The notes beneath the pieces are model-generated. The model saw only the letters and a program-made list of their open reading frames with translations. It ran no database searches and had not been told where the DNA came from. A stretch of DNA of 58,795 bases, taken from Pseudomonadota bacterium. Its GTDB lineage: Bacteria; Pseudomonadota; Gammaproteobacteria; Burkholderiales; Burkholderiaceae_B. Below, one piece after another: positions 33,054 to 42,231 of this stretch; within the stretch, counting starts at the first letter, position 1, and the number at the start of each line of letters is the position of its first letter. A program made the position numbers and the translations under genes. The stretch spans positions 1-58,795 of the forward strand of contig JAEXOO010000023.1 of NCBI GenBank assembly GCA_023439305.1, read 5' to 3'.

Positions 33054-34280
33054 ATGAATGCCGAAACCAAGCCCGACCTGCTGGAACAAGCCGCCGCGCC
33101 TTTTGCTCGGCCTGCCTATTTGCCCCCCTACGAAACCGTCGCCCTGGTCTTGCAAGGAGGCGGCGCCCTGGGCGCCTACCAGGCTGGCGTCTATCAGGGC
33201 TTGCAGGAAGCTGGCATCGAACCCGACTGCCTGTCCGGTATCTCCATCGGCGCGCTGAACACCGCCATCATCGCCGGCAATCCGCCCGAAACGCGGGTCG
33301 AGCGCCTGCACGAATTCTGGGACATCATCTGCCAGCCCTACTACGGCCTTCCCGCCCCCACCTGCCTGGAAAAAACCTTGTTCGGCATCAACGATGTCAT
33401 GCGCGAGGCAATCAGCGCCTTCAATGCCAGCAGTGCGCTGTTCATGGGCCAGAACGGTTTTTTCCGGCCGCGCTTTCCGCCTCCGCCCCAAACCACGCCC
33501 GGCATACCCGAGGCTGCGAGCTACTACGATACGTCCGCCTTGAAAACAACACTGGAGCGTCTGTGCGACTTTGATCGCATCAACGACACCCGCCAGCGCA
33601 TCTCGGTCGGCGCGGTCAATGTGGGCACAGGCAATTTCGTGTACTTTGACAATCACCGCACGACGCTGCGCGCCGAACACTTCATGGCCTCGGGGGCGCT
33701 GCCTCCTGCCTTCGCTCCGGTGGAAATCGACGGTCAATATTATTGGGACGGCGGCCTGGTCTCCAATACACCGCTGTCGTACGTACTGGATCAATCGCCG
33801 CGCCGCGACACACTGGTGTTCCAGGTCGATCTCTGGAGCGCACGCGGCCCGGTGCCCAACAACATGAGCGAAGTCAGCGACCGTATCAACGAAATCCGCT
33901 ATTCAAGCCGTACACGCATGGTCACCGAGGAAATGCGCCGGTCGCAGTACATGCGCCACGTCATGAACCGGCTGCTGGAAACCATACCCGAAGAACAACG
34001 CAAGGACTTCCTTCCCTGCCGCCTGGCCGAGGAAATGGGCAACAACAAACGCTACAACGTGATCCACCTGATCTACCGCAATCAGCCCTACGAGCAACAC
34101 TATAAAGACTATCAGTTCGGTCGCCAGACCATGAAAGAGCATTGGCGCAGCGGCCTGGACGACATACGCCAGACGCTCAAGCACAAGGACCGTCTCAGCA
34201 TGCCGGACAATCTGGCTGGCTTCGCCACCTATGACGTGCACCGAGACGAGATCGAAGAGCGCATCTCCAACGGCAAATAA
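33054..34280 (+). CDS. patatin-like phospholipase (DUF3734 type)
   Basis: Probable serine lipid hydrolase. The 408-residue protein has the patatin fold signature: oxyanion loop GGGALGAY (35-42), nucleophile S64 in GISIG, and the catalytic Asp in DGG (D232). The C-terminal region after about residue 260 matches the DUF3734 extension found with this subgroup in proteobacteria. No signal peptide is visible, so it is probably cytosolic. Substrate is unknown; membrane phospholipids or storage granule lipids are possible. It stands alone and is convergent with the EamA gene, only 12 bp apart. Confidence 0.9.
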   Translation: MNAETKPDLLEQAAAPFARPAYLPPYETVALVLQGGGALGAYQAGVYQGLQEAGIEPDCLSGISIGALNTAIIAGNPPETRVERLHEFWDIICQPYYGLPAPTCLEKTLFGINDVMREAISAFNASSALFMGQNGFFRPRFPPPPQTTPGIPEAASYYDTSALKTTLERLCDFDRINDTRQRISVGAVNVGTGNFVYFDNHRTTLRAEHFMASGALPPAFAPVEIDGQYYWDGGLVSNTPLSYVLDQSPRRDTLVFQVDLWSARGPVPNNMSEVSDRINEIRYSSRTRMVTEEMRRSQYMRHVMNRLLETIPEEQRKDFLPCRLAEEMGNNKRYNVIHLIYRNQPYEQHYKDYQFGRQTMKEHWRSGLDDIRQTLKHKDRLSMPDNLAGFATYDVHRDEIEERISNGK

Positions 34281-34292
34281 GACCGGCTGCGC

Positions 34293-35219
34293 TCAGGTCT
34301 TGCGGCGGCTCAGCACCATGGCGCCACCCAGCACAAAGACGGTGCCCAGCAACTGCATGCCGGTAATGGGCTCGTCCAGGAACCAATTGGCCAGGAACAG
34401 CACCGACACCGGCCCCACCAGCCCCATTTGCGCGCTCATGGGCGCGCCTACCCGCTCTACCGCCCACATGGTCATGAAAGTCGGCAGGACGGTATTGAAA
34501 ACCGCGTGGATCAAGGACAGGCCATACACGCCCGAAGGTTGGATCAGCCCCTGCCAGCCGAATACGCCAAAAAAATGCAGCAGCGTGTAGACGGCCGAAT
34601 ACGACATGGCATAGGCCACCAAGCGAGTGGAGCCGATGGACTTGAGCAATTCCCCCGATCCGATCAGGTAGGCCGCATAGGAAATGGCCGAACCCAGCAC
34701 GCACAAGGCGCCCAGCAGCACATTGTCGCCCGACAGGCTCAGGTCCTGGACAAAAACCAAGCTGACGCCCAGATAAGACAGGGCCAGTGCCAGCCACTGC
34801 TTGGGCAGGATGGCGCGCTTCAGGAATACGGCCGAAAACAACAGCACAAAGGTGGGCGACAGAAAGAGAATCAATCGCTCCAGGCCGGCCGAAATATATT
34901 CCAGGCCAATAAAGTCCAGCAAACTGGCCAGGTAATAACCGATAAAACCCAGCCCTATCAGTTCAAGCCTCTGGCGTCCGGTCAGGGCCTTGAGTTCGCC
35001 GCGGCGCACCTTGCGCACCTGCCAGAGGGCAATCGCCAGGAAAAAAGGCAATGACAACAGCATCCGAAAGCCGATCACTGTCAGGGCCGTAACGTCATAC
35101 TGGTACGTCAGCTTGGCCACCACAGCTTTGGCCGAAAACAGAATGGATCCGCAACCGGCCAGCGCCAGGCCAATCAGAAAAGAATGTCGCTGCGCGCCCG
35201 CACGCTGACTTGCTTGCAT
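34293..35219 (-). CDS. EamA-family (DMT) transporter
   Basis: Inner-membrane transporter of the drug/metabolite superfamily with two EamA repeats and about ten helices. From ATG 35219 it is 308 residues; the frame opens at a TTG at 35255, but this adds residues without membrane character. The substrate is not predictable (amino acids, metabolites or drugs). It is divergent from the MarR-type gene, and the perfect MarR-like palindrome between them lies about 55 bp upstream of this start, so it may belong to the same regulon. Confidence 0.85.
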   Translation of the reverse strand: MQASQRAGAQRHSFLIGLALAGCGSILFSAKAVVAKLTYQYDVTALTVIGFRMLLSLPFFLAIALWQVRKVRRGELKALTGRQRLELIGLGFIGYYLASLLDFIGLEYISAGLERLILFLSPTFVLLFSAVFLKRAILPKQWLALALSYLGVSLVFVQDLSLSGDNVLLGALCVLGSAISYAAYLIGSGELLKSIGSTRLVAYAMSYSAVYTLLHFFGVFGWQGLIQPSGVYGLSLIHAVFNTVLPTFMTMWAVERVGAPMSAQMGLVGPVSVLFLANWFLDEPITGMQLLGTVFVLGGAMVLSRRKT

Positions 35220-35272
35220 GTCGATGTAATCGCTTCGCCTGCACACTGACGGCAAATTGCCTTGCGCATCAG

Positions 35273-35290
35273 TTATTGCCTAGGCAATAA
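35273..35290. promoter_or_regulatory. perfect 18-bp MarR-type operator
   Basis: TTATTGCCTAGGCAATAA is an 18-bp perfect palindrome in the divergent gap between the EamA gene and marR, 51 bp before the marR start. Size and symmetry fit a MarR-dimer operator. Related sites occur at 35857-35874 and 42055-42072. Confidence 0.75.
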
Positions 35291-35341
35291 AAAAGGATTT
35301 AAAATATTCGCTGGAAATGATTCTACTCTTGCCCCACGCGG

Positions 35342-35842
35342 ATGCCCATGCCTGAGACGGCCCAACCCTACTATCGACACGGTACCGACGTCCTGAACGC
35401 CGCTACCAATCTTGGTCTGCTGATCAAGAACGTGTCGGCTTCGCTGCATCTGGCCATCAATCAACGGGTTGCTCCCCTGGGCTTGACTGCCATGCAATGG
35501 CGTCCCCTGATCATGTTGCGCTACCACAACGCCCGTACCCCGGCCGAAATCGCGCGCCTGATGAATATCGACACCGGCGCCATGACGCGCACCCTGGATC
35601 GCCTCGAAGCCAAAGGTTTCCTGCTGCGCCAGCGCTGCGACGAAGATCGTCGCCTGGTCTTGTTGGAGCTGACGCCAGAAGGTCACGAAGTCTCCGGCAA
35701 GATCCTGCCGGAGATCGCCCAATCCATGAATGAACACCTGGACGGTTTTTCCGCCGCCGAAATCAACACCCTGTTTTCGATGCTGCACCGAGTGATCGAT
35801 AATGGCCGCAAGGCGACGGAAATCAAGAACGAACCTGATTGA
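35342..35842 (+). CDS. MarR-family regulator of the multidrug pump
   Basis: Winged-helix regulator of 166 residues, probable repressor of the following nodT-emrA-emrB operon. The core shows the MarR pattern: ALGLTAMQW-like helix 2 region (here APLGLTAMQWRPLIML), recognition helix NIDTGAMTRTLDRLEAKGFL and wing CDEDRRLVLLELT. M3 (35348) is an alternative start. It is equivalent in position to EmrR/MprA, which releases DNA on binding hydrophobic drugs or aromatic acids. Confidence 0.9.
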   Translation: MPMPETAQPYYRHGTDVLNAATNLGLLIKNVSASLHLAINQRVAPLGLTAMQWRPLIMLRYHNARTPAEIARLMNIDTGAMTRTLDRLEAKGFLLRQRCDEDRRLVLLELTPEGHEVSGKILPEIAQSMNEHLDGFSAAEINTLFSMLHRVIDNGRKATEIKNEPD

Positions 35843-35856
35843 TTTTTTTCAACCAA

Positions 35857-35874
35857 TCACTGCTTAGGCAGACA
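35857..35874. promoter_or_regulatory. second MarR-type site before nodT
   Basis: TCACTGCTTAGGCAGACA matches the perfect operator at 12 of 18 positions and keeps its core (TGCTTAGGCA against TGCCTAGGCA). It lies between marR and the pump genes, 35 bp before the nodT start, where a bound repressor would block the pump promoter. Confidence 0.55.
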
Positions 35875-35908
35875 CAGGCCAGGCAGTGTTTTTAAGCTAA
35901 TTGTAAGC

Positions 35909-37315
35909 ATGAAGCGCCTCACACCCGTACTGCTGTTCGCCCTCCTGTCCGGATGCGCCGCCCTGGATACCCAGACCACGCCTGTCGTTGCCTTGGATGG
36001 ACCGGCACTCGCGCTGCAGGATCAACAAATCCAGTGGCCGCAGGAGCAATGGTGGCGACGATACCAGGATCCGCAACTGAACAGCGCGCTGGAACTGGCC
36101 CTGCGCAATCATCCCAGCCTGCAACTGGCCCAGGCTCGCATACATCAGGCGCAAGCCGCTCTGAAAGGAGCACGCGCCGTGCAATGGCCCACCCTGGACG
36201 CGGGCTACAGCCTGACGCGCCAGCGGTTTTCAGAAAACTACATTTATCCTGCGCCTTACGCCGGCTCCATGCTGACCGACAACAATCTGCAGCTGAAGCT
36301 GGGATTCGATCTGGATCTGTGGGGCAAGCAGCGCTCTCTGGCCCAGGCGGCCTTGTCGCGTGAACAAGCGGCCCAGGCCGACTATGCCGCCGCCCGCAAT
36401 GCTCTGGTCAGCGCCATTGTGCAGACCTACTTCCATTTGCAGAACGCCTTGGCCCAGGAACAGACGCTGGACAAGCTGAGCAGCCAGTTCCAGTCGGTGC
36501 TGGATATCACCCGCCAGCGACAGGCTGCGGGCCTGGACACGGAAGTCGAGGTCAGCCAGGCGCAATCCGCATTGGCCTCCGCCCGCGTGCAACAACGTCA
36601 GGCGCAAGGTAATGCCGCTTTGCTGCGCAACCAGCTGGCCAGCCTGTGCGGCCAGTCGCCTGAACAAGCCGGCACGATTGCGCTGAGCACGCTGCCCCAG
36701 CCCGACACCCTGCTGCCCGCCTCTCTGCCGCTGGACTTGCTGGGCCGACGCCCCGACTTGCGCTCGGCCCGGCTCGCCGTCGAGGCCGGCAGCCACAACG
36801 TCGCGGCCGCACGCGCCGACTTCTATCCCAACATCAACCTGAACGCCTTCGCCGGATTCATGTCCCTGGGTCTGGACAAACTGGTGCGCGACTCCAGCCA
36901 GATCTACGGCGTAGGGCCGGCCATCAGCCTGCCCATCTTTCATGGCGGCGCCTTGAACGCCCAACTGGCCTCACGTCAAGCCGAGCAGGACATGGCTGTG
37001 GCGCACTACAACCAGACGCTTCTGGACAGCCTGCGCGAAGTGGCGGACGCCTTGACGCGCATCCAGTCCTTGCGGGAAACCCGCCAGGAACAAGCCAAGG
37101 CCTATGCCGCCATCCAGCATGCGTATGACATCGCGCAGCAGCGCTACAAATCGGGCCTGGGAAACTACCTGCAAGTGCTGCTGGCACAGAACGATGTGCT
37201 GCGCCAGGCCCTGCTGGACACCGACCTGCGCGTGCAAGCCTTCAATCTGGATGCTGAGCTGGCTACCGCACTGGGCGGCGGCTATCAGGAACCACAGACC
37301 GTCTCCAAACCATAA
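35909..37315 (+). CDS. NodT-family outer-membrane efflux channel
   Basis: TolC-like outer-membrane component of a tripartite efflux pump. The 468-residue protein has a lipoprotein signal (lipidated C16 in LLSGCAAL) and two OEP repeats with long helices. Characteristic features are the LDLLGRRPDLRSARLAVEAGS segment and the NLNAFAGF strand region. It is the first structural gene after marR and lies 24 bp before the EmrA-type gene, so channel, adaptor and pump are encoded together. Confidence 0.94.
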   Translation: MKRLTPVLLFALLSGCAALDTQTTPVVALDGPALALQDQQIQWPQEQWWRRYQDPQLNSALELALRNHPSLQLAQARIHQAQAALKGARAVQWPTLDAGYSLTRQRFSENYIYPAPYAGSMLTDNNLQLKLGFDLDLWGKQRSLAQAALSREQAAQADYAAARNALVSAIVQTYFHLQNALAQEQTLDKLSSQFQSVLDITRQRQAAGLDTEVEVSQAQSALASARVQQRQAQGNAALLRNQLASLCGQSPEQAGTIALSTLPQPDTLLPASLPLDLLGRRPDLRSARLAVEAGSHNVAAARADFYPNINLNAFAGFMSLGLDKLVRDSSQIYGVGPAISLPIFHGGALNAQLASRQAEQDMAVAHYNQTLLDSLREVADALTRIQSLRETRQEQAKAYAAIQHAYDIAQQRYKSGLGNYLQVLLAQNDVLRQALLDTDLRVQAFNLDAELATALGGGYQEPQTVSKP

Positions 37316-37339
37316 CGACCGCAACCTGCCTTCACCATC

Positions 37340-38518
37340 ATGTCTGCACAAACACCCGCTTCCTCATCCCGCAAACGCCTGTTGGTCGGCTTCACCCTGC
37401 TGATCATCCTGCTCGCCGTTCTTTACGGCGTCTGGATGATGCTCTCGGGCCGGACCGAAGTCACCGATGACGCTTATGTCCATGGCAATATGGTCCAGGT
37501 GTCGGCCCAGATTCCCGGCACCGTCGTGGACATCGCTGTCGACGATACACAGATGGTCAGCCCCGGCCAGCCTTTGCTGAGCCTGGATCGCGCCGACGTG
37601 GACATCGCCCTGGCGCAGGCCGAAGCCTCGCTGGCCCAGGCCGTGCGCGAGACGCGCAGCCTGTTCGCCCAGAACGAGGCCCTGAAAGCCGATATACTCG
37701 CCCGCCAAGCCGATACCCAGCAGGCCAAGGTCAATCTGGACAAGGCACGTACCGACCTGCAGCGTCGCCAGGCGCTGGGCAAGATCGGCGGGGTCAGCGG
37801 CGAAGAGCTGCGCCACGCCCAGACCGCCGTACAGGCAGCGCAAAGCGCTCTGGCCCTGGCGCAAGCCGGCGTAGAGTCGGCCCGCGCCCGGTTGGAAACC
37901 AATAAGGCCTTGACCGATGGCACCGACGTGGCCGGCCACCCCGATGTGCAGCAGGCCGCCGAGCACTACCGCCAGGCCTGGCTGGCTCAGCAACGCGCCG
38001 CTCTGGTCTCGCCCGTATCCGGCATGGTGGCGCAGCGTTCAGTCCAGGTGGGCCAGCATATTGCCGCCGGCGCGCCGCTGATGAGCATCGTGCCACTGGA
38101 TCAGTTGTGGGTCGAAGCCAACTTCAAGGAAAACCAGCTGCAGGATATGCTGCCCGGCCAGAAAGTCACGCTGATGGCCGACTTCTACGGCAAATCGGCC
38201 CAATACCGGGGCGAAATCGTTGGCCTTTCGGCTGGCACAGGCGGGGCATTCGCCCTGCTGCCGGCCCAGAATGCCAGCGGCAACTGGATCAAGGTCGTGC
38301 AGCGCCTGCCCGTGCGCATCCGCCTGAATCCGGAAGACCTGCGCGCCCACCCCTTGCGCATCGGTCTGTCCATGCATGTCACCGTCGATCTGGACAGCAC
38401 GCCCGAGCAAGCCCCCGCCGCCCCCGAGCACGGCCTGAAGACCAATATTTATGAACACAGTGTCCAAGGCGCACAAGCTCAGGTGGAGCGCATCATCCAA
38501 GCCAATCTCGCATCATGA
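37340..38518 (+). CDS. emrA: EmrA-type membrane fusion protein
   Basis: Periplasmic adaptor (HlyD family) joining the inner-membrane pump to the outer-membrane channel. The 392-residue product has one N-terminal membrane helix (about residues 16-34), the lipoyl half segment VTDDAYVHGNMVQVSAQIPGTV, and a long coiled-coil hairpin at about 95-205. The second lipoyl half contains VSPVSGMVAQRSVQVGQ, followed by a beta-barrel domain. The stop overlaps the emrB start by 4 bp (ATGA). Confidence 0.95.
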   Translation: MSAQTPASSSRKRLLVGFTLLIILLAVLYGVWMMLSGRTEVTDDAYVHGNMVQVSAQIPGTVVDIAVDDTQMVSPGQPLLSLDRADVDIALAQAEASLAQAVRETRSLFAQNEALKADILARQADTQQAKVNLDKARTDLQRRQALGKIGGVSGEELRHAQTAVQAAQSALALAQAGVESARARLETNKALTDGTDVAGHPDVQQAAEHYRQAWLAQQRAALVSPVSGMVAQRSVQVGQHIAAGAPLMSIVPLDQLWVEANFKENQLQDMLPGQKVTLMADFYGKSAQYRGEIVGLSAGTGGAFALLPAQNASGNWIKVVQRLPVRIRLNPEDLRAHPLRIGLSMHVTVDLDSTPEQAPAAPEHGLKTNIYEHSVQGAQAQVERIIQANLAS

Positions 38519-40113
38519 GCGATACGCAAGCCCCTGCTGAACAAACGGCGGCGAACCAACCTCAAGGTCCGCTGATCTACCCTCCGCTCGAAGGCCGTGC
38601 GCGGGTCATGGGCACCATCGCCCTGTCCGCTGCCGTCTTCATGAACGTGCTGGACTCGTCGATTGCCAACGTTTCCATTCCGACCATTGCCGGCAATCTG
38701 GGCGTCAGCAGCACCCAGGGCACTTGGGTCATCACCTCGTTTGCCGTCGCCAATGCCATCACCGTGCCGCTGACCGGCTGGCTGACTCAGCGTTTCGGCC
38801 AGGTACGATTGTTCGTTCTGTCTGTCATGCTGTTCGTGCTGACCTCCTGGCTGTGCGGTTTCGCCTGGTCGCTGGAGTCGCTGGTGTTGTTCCGGGTGCT
38901 GCAAGGCGCAGTGGCGGGCCCCATGATCCCGCTGTCCCAGGCCTTGATGCTGGGCAGCTATCCGCGTAACAAGACCGGCTTTGCCCTGGCCATGTGGTCC
39001 ATGACCATTCTGGTCGGCCCCATCGCCGGCCCCTTGCTGGGCGGGTGGATTTCGGACAACTACAGTTGGCCTTGGATTTTCTACATCAATGTTCCTATCG
39101 GGCTGCTGGCCGGCTGGGCATCGTGGCAGATCTACCGCGAACGTGAATCACGGCGCATGAGCCTGCCTATCGACACCCTAGGCCTGGTGCTCTTGGTGAT
39201 CTGGGTCGGTGCACTGCAGATCCTGCTGGACAAAGGCAAGGAACTGGACTGGTTCGCCAGTCCCACGATTATCGTGCTGGCCATCGTCAGCATCGTCGCC
39301 TTTGTTTATTTCCTGATCTGGGAACTGACGGCGCGCCACCCGATCGTCGACCTGACACTGTTCAAGGAGCGTAATTTCACGGCCGGGGTGATATCGGTAT
39401 CGATCGCCTATGGCGTGTTCTTCGGCGCTGTGGTGCTGATGCCCCTGTGGCTGCAAAGTACCATGGGCTACACGGCCACCTCGGCTGGGATCGCCCTGGC
39501 GCCGGTCGGCATTCTGGCCATTGTGCTCTCGCCGGTAGTGGGCAAGCTGCTGGGCCGCTACGATCCGCGCCTGCTCGCCACTTTTGCCTTCCTGGTGTTC
39601 GCCCTGACCAGCTATATGCGCTCGCGCTTCAATACCGATGTAGACATTCTATCGGTCATGCTGCCGACTTTCCTGCAAGGCGCGGCCATGGCCACCTTCT
39701 TCATTCCGCTGACCACCATCACGCTGTCGGGCCTGCCGCCCGAACGCGTGCCGGCCGCAGCAGGCCTCTCCAACTTCGCCCGTCTGCTGGCAGGGGCCTT
39801 CGGCACCTCCATCACCACCACGCTGTGGGACAACCGGGCCAGCATGCACCATGCCCACCTGACAGAACTGGCACGTCCCGGCGAACCGGCATTCGACGCC
39901 ATGATGCATGGCCTGCGCCAAACGGGGCTGGATCCGCAACAGTCGGCCGCCGTACTGAATCAGATTATTGAACAACAAGCGCGCACTCTGTCTGTAACCG
40001 ATATTTTCCTGGCCTCAGCCATTATTTTCCTCCTGTTGCTGAGCCTGGTCTGGATCGCCCGTCCGCGCAAAGCCTCTGCGGGCAACGCTGACGCAGCCGC
40101 AGGGGCGCACTGA
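38515..40113 (+). CDS. emrB: EmrB-type MFS multidrug exporter (DHA2)
   Basis: Proton-driven major-facilitator exporter of 532 residues with about 14 membrane helices. DHA2 features include LDSSIANVSIPTIAGNL in helix 1, the motif A region (TQRFGQVRLF) after helix 2, and GPIAGPLLGGWI in helix 5. With the NodT channel and EmrA adaptor it should expel hydrophobic toxins, dyes or uncouplers straight out of the cell. It is the last gene of the marR-linked operon. Confidence 0.95.
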   Translation: MSDTQAPAEQTAANQPQGPLIYPPLEGRARVMGTIALSAAVFMNVLDSSIANVSIPTIAGNLGVSSTQGTWVITSFAVANAITVPLTGWLTQRFGQVRLFVLSVMLFVLTSWLCGFAWSLESLVLFRVLQGAVAGPMIPLSQALMLGSYPRNKTGFALAMWSMTILVGPIAGPLLGGWISDNYSWPWIFYINVPIGLLAGWASWQIYRERESRRMSLPIDTLGLVLLVIWVGALQILLDKGKELDWFASPTIIVLAIVSIVAFVYFLIWELTARHPIVDLTLFKERNFTAGVISVSIAYGVFFGAVVLMPLWLQSTMGYTATSAGIALAPVGILAIVLSPVVGKLLGRYDPRLLATFAFLVFALTSYMRSRFNTDVDILSVMLPTFLQGAAMATFFIPLTTITLSGLPPERVPAAAGLSNFARLLAGAFGTSITTTLWDNRASMHHAHLTELARPGEPAFDAMMHGLRQTGLDPQQSAAVLNQIIEQQARTLSVTDIFLASAIIFLLLLSLVWIARPRKASAGNADAAAGAH

Positions 40114-40183
40114 TAAGGCTCCCCCCGGACTCTGCGCCCTAAGGGTAAAGCCAGAGAATTCGGGGACAGAGCTGCTCTTTTGC

Positions 40184-40213
40184 TTGCGCACCTCCAAAAA
40201 AACATGCTATATT
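40184..40213 (+). promoter_or_regulatory. promoter of the first tRNA-Asn gene
   Basis: TTGCGC (40184-40189) and TATATT (40208-40213) are 18 bp apart and end 13 bp before the tRNA gene, a plausible sigma-70 promoter. Confidence 0.5.
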
Positions 40214-40226
40214 TGTTTTTCTCTGG

Positions 40227-40302
40227 TCCCCGATAGCTCAGTCGGTAGAGCGACGGACTGTTAATCCGCAGGTCCCAGGTTCGAGCCCTGGTCGGGGAGC
40301 CA
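40227..40302 (+). tRNA. tRNA-Asn (GTT)
   Basis: A complete 76-base cloverleaf with encoded CCA. The acceptor stem pairs TCCCCGA with TCGGGGA, the anticodon GTT is at 40260-40262 in CTGTTAA, and the T arm has GGTTCGAGCC. It is identical over all 76 bases to the tRNA at 42232-42307. It is followed by its own terminator. Confidence 0.98.
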
Positions 40303-40312
40303 AGAAAAACAC

Positions 40313-40347
40313 AAAAGCAGCCTATTGAAAAATAGGCTGCTTTTTTT
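40313..40347 (+). terminator. terminator of the first tRNA-Asn gene
   Basis: GCAGCCTAT (40317-40325) and ATAGGCTGC (40332-40340), extended by A-T pairs, form a stem with a 6-base loop followed by seven T. Confidence 0.9.
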
Positions 40348-40400
40348 CGTCCAGCACTTTGTTTGTCGCCTTAGTTGACACGCACACGCGCCAAGACACT

Positions 40401-40437
40401 AAAAAAAACCTTGGGCCGCCTGTCCGGCGGCCCAAGG
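40401..40437 (-). terminator. terminator of the porin gene
   Basis: CCTTGGGCCGCC and GGCGGCCCAAGG form a 12-bp perfect stem with a 5-base loop, followed on the minus strand by eight T. It lies about 80 bp past the porin stop codon. Confidence 0.9.
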
Positions 40438-40516
40438 GGGCGGGCTACGCTACGGTTCGCCCCCGCCCTTCACTGCTCACAGCCGCCTCCCATCCGAAGC
40501 GGCTGCGCCTGACTGC

Positions 40517-41659
40517 TTAGAAGCGATGCGTCACGCCCGCCGTCACGACCGTGCTCTTCAGGTCATTGTAAAAACCGATATTACGGGCGTAAGAACCGAT
40601 TGCATACAAGTTGGTGCGCTTGGACAGGTTATACAAATAACCGGCGCTGAACACGTGCTGGCTCTTTTCGTCATCCGTAGCGCGAGGCACCGAACGAGGA
40701 TCAGCCATCGTCCATGAGGCCAGAACCGAACCTGCCTTGCCGGCGGGGATAGTCGCGCCCAAGGTGTAGGAATTGATTTTCAGGCCCTTGTGCAGGCCGG
40801 CACCGAACTGCTCGATCTGCAGCGACTCGCCAATGAAGCCGTCCCGGCTTTGGCCAAAACCAGCGTGCAACTTGGCCATGCCGAAGTCATAGCTGGCGGC
40901 AATATTCCAGGCGCTGACATTGCCGCTTTCGGCCGCCACGATCACTCCATTGCGGTCCCGCGCATCGCCATAGCGAGCCTGATCGAACGACGCTACGGCC
41001 TTGAACGGACCCTGGTTGTAGCGCAGTGCGATGCTATAGGCGCGTACATTGGCCTCATCGCTGTTGATCACGCCGGTAGGCGCGTCGCTACGATTCCATT
41101 TCTGGGGACCATTGGCATTGAAGGAGTAGCCAGCGCCCAATTGAAAGCCCGAGAACTCGGGTGTCTGATACGCCACCATATTGTCGTAGCGAACCGTATT
41201 GGCCGACGAGAACCCGGCACCTACGCCGTACTGGTAACCGTTGCCACCGAAAGGACTGGCTACGCCGGCGACGTACTGCGAGGTCACCGTGACCTGACGA
41301 CCCATGTCCACCCGGCCCCAGCTTTCACCTTGCAGACCCAGCGTGGCCTGGCGGCCGAACAGACGAGCCTGACGCTGCGTACCCTGGCCCAGATCGAAAC
41401 CACTTTCCAGCATGAAATTGGCTTTCAAGCCATTACCCAGGTCCTCGCTGCCCATCAAGCCCCAGCGATTGCCCAGCCAACCCTGATCGTACAAGCCGAA
41501 GCGGCTTTGCTTTTCCACGCCTCCTGCCAGGTTCTTGCCCTTCCACTGCTCGTAACCCAGCCCCGTGTCCACGACGCCGTACAGGGTCACGCTGGATTGC
41601 GCATGAGCCGCAGCGGCCAGTACCGGCATGGCCAAGGCGGCCAACACAAATTTTTTCAT
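40517..41659 (-). CDS. general porin, Gram-negative OmpC-like type of beta-proteobacteria
   Basis: Outer-membrane trimeric porin for small hydrophilic solutes. The 380-residue precursor has a cleavable signal peptide ending AAAAHAQ. The mature start is SSVTLYGVVDTGLGY, the hallmark of beta-proteobacterial porins, followed by alternating beta strands and a C-terminal Phe (VTAGVTHRF) that serves as the assembly signal. Length is typical. It stands alone between two identical tRNA-Asn genes with a 572-bp upstream region and a strong terminator, so it is a single-gene transcript. Confidence 0.94.
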   Translation of the reverse strand: MKKFVLAALAMPVLAAAAHAQSSVTLYGVVDTGLGYEQWKGKNLAGGVEKQSRFGLYDQGWLGNRWGLMGSEDLGNGLKANFMLESGFDLGQGTQRQARLFGRQATLGLQGESWGRVDMGRQVTVTSQYVAGVASPFGGNGYQYGVGAGFSSANTVRYDNMVAYQTPEFSGFQLGAGYSFNANGPQKWNRSDAPTGVINSDEANVRAYSIALRYNQGPFKAVASFDQARYGDARDRNGVIVAAESGNVSAWNIAASYDFGMAKLHAGFGQSRDGFIGESLQIEQFGAGLHKGLKINSYTLGATIPAGKAGSVLASWTMADPRSVPRATDDEKSQHVFSAGYLYNLSKRTNLYAIGSYARNIGFYNDLKSTVVTAGVTHRF

Positions 41660-42054
41660 GTCTCTATTCTCTTGTTGAAGTTAGGTCAGCCTGGCTAATC
41701 CGCACCTGCCCAGGCAGATACGGCCCAGTCCCCGCACATCGCGGCGCCCGTCTGATTTCTCCCCAGACCCATGTCCGCAACGCCACCTTGATTTCGAGAG
41801 ATACGCCGCAACAAGATCGAATAACCGCTCTTTAAGTCTTTTGAAACGGGAACACGTTCTGCGATGCGATCCATTCTCATAGAAAAATTCAAGTTTTTAT
41901 ATTTGAGGTTTAAATAATATTTATGTCAATAAACTGTGAAAACGGCAAACGACAAGCGCTGTCAGCATTTTCCCTAGTCCGGCCTCTACCCGTCCCTCCA
42001 AGCAGAAATAAGTATTTTTGCCTCTAGCTCAAGGCAGACAAGCCTTGTAACCAT

Positions 42055-42072
42055 TTATTGCTTAGGCAGTGA
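42055..42072. promoter_or_regulatory. third MarR-type site, upstream of the porin
   Basis: TTATTGCTTAGGCAGTGA matches the perfect operator at 35273-35290 in 15 of 18 positions and shares the TGCTTAGGCA core with the nodT site. It is about 400 bp upstream of the porin start and 115 bp before the tRNA-Asn promoter. Confidence 0.5.
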
Positions 42073-42186
42073 ATTTACGCTTTCAACCGCTCAGTACGCT
42101 CTAGTCAAGCGCATCAGGACTTTTTCCTATTGCCAAGCTCAAGATAACGATGCAAGCGCCTTAAAACGGTTTTTTGAAAATGTTTC

Positions 42187-42216
42187 TTTACAAAACACAA
42201 AAAACACGTATATAAT
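42187..42216 (+). promoter_or_regulatory. promoter of the second tRNA-Asn gene
   Basis: TTTACA (42187-42192) and consensus TATAAT (42211-42216), 18 bp apart, end 15 bp before the tRNA gene. Confidence 0.75.
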
Positions 42217-42231
42217 CTTTTTCTTTGCTGT

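Larger units (their letters stand above)
41660..42231. other. long AT-rich upstream region of the porin gene
   Basis: This 572-bp gap between the porin (-) and second tRNA-Asn (+) holds no convincing gene; a 65-codon frame at 41695-41892 (-) has no recognisable features. It is AT-rich around 41875-41945. It contains a MarR-type site at 42055-42072 and the tRNA promoter at its right end. I could not fix the porin promoter. Confidence 0.6.

Noticed and set aside
41695..41892. 65-codon frame in the porin upstream region
   Set aside because: No ribosome site, no recognisable pattern and it covers the area expected to hold the porin promoter.
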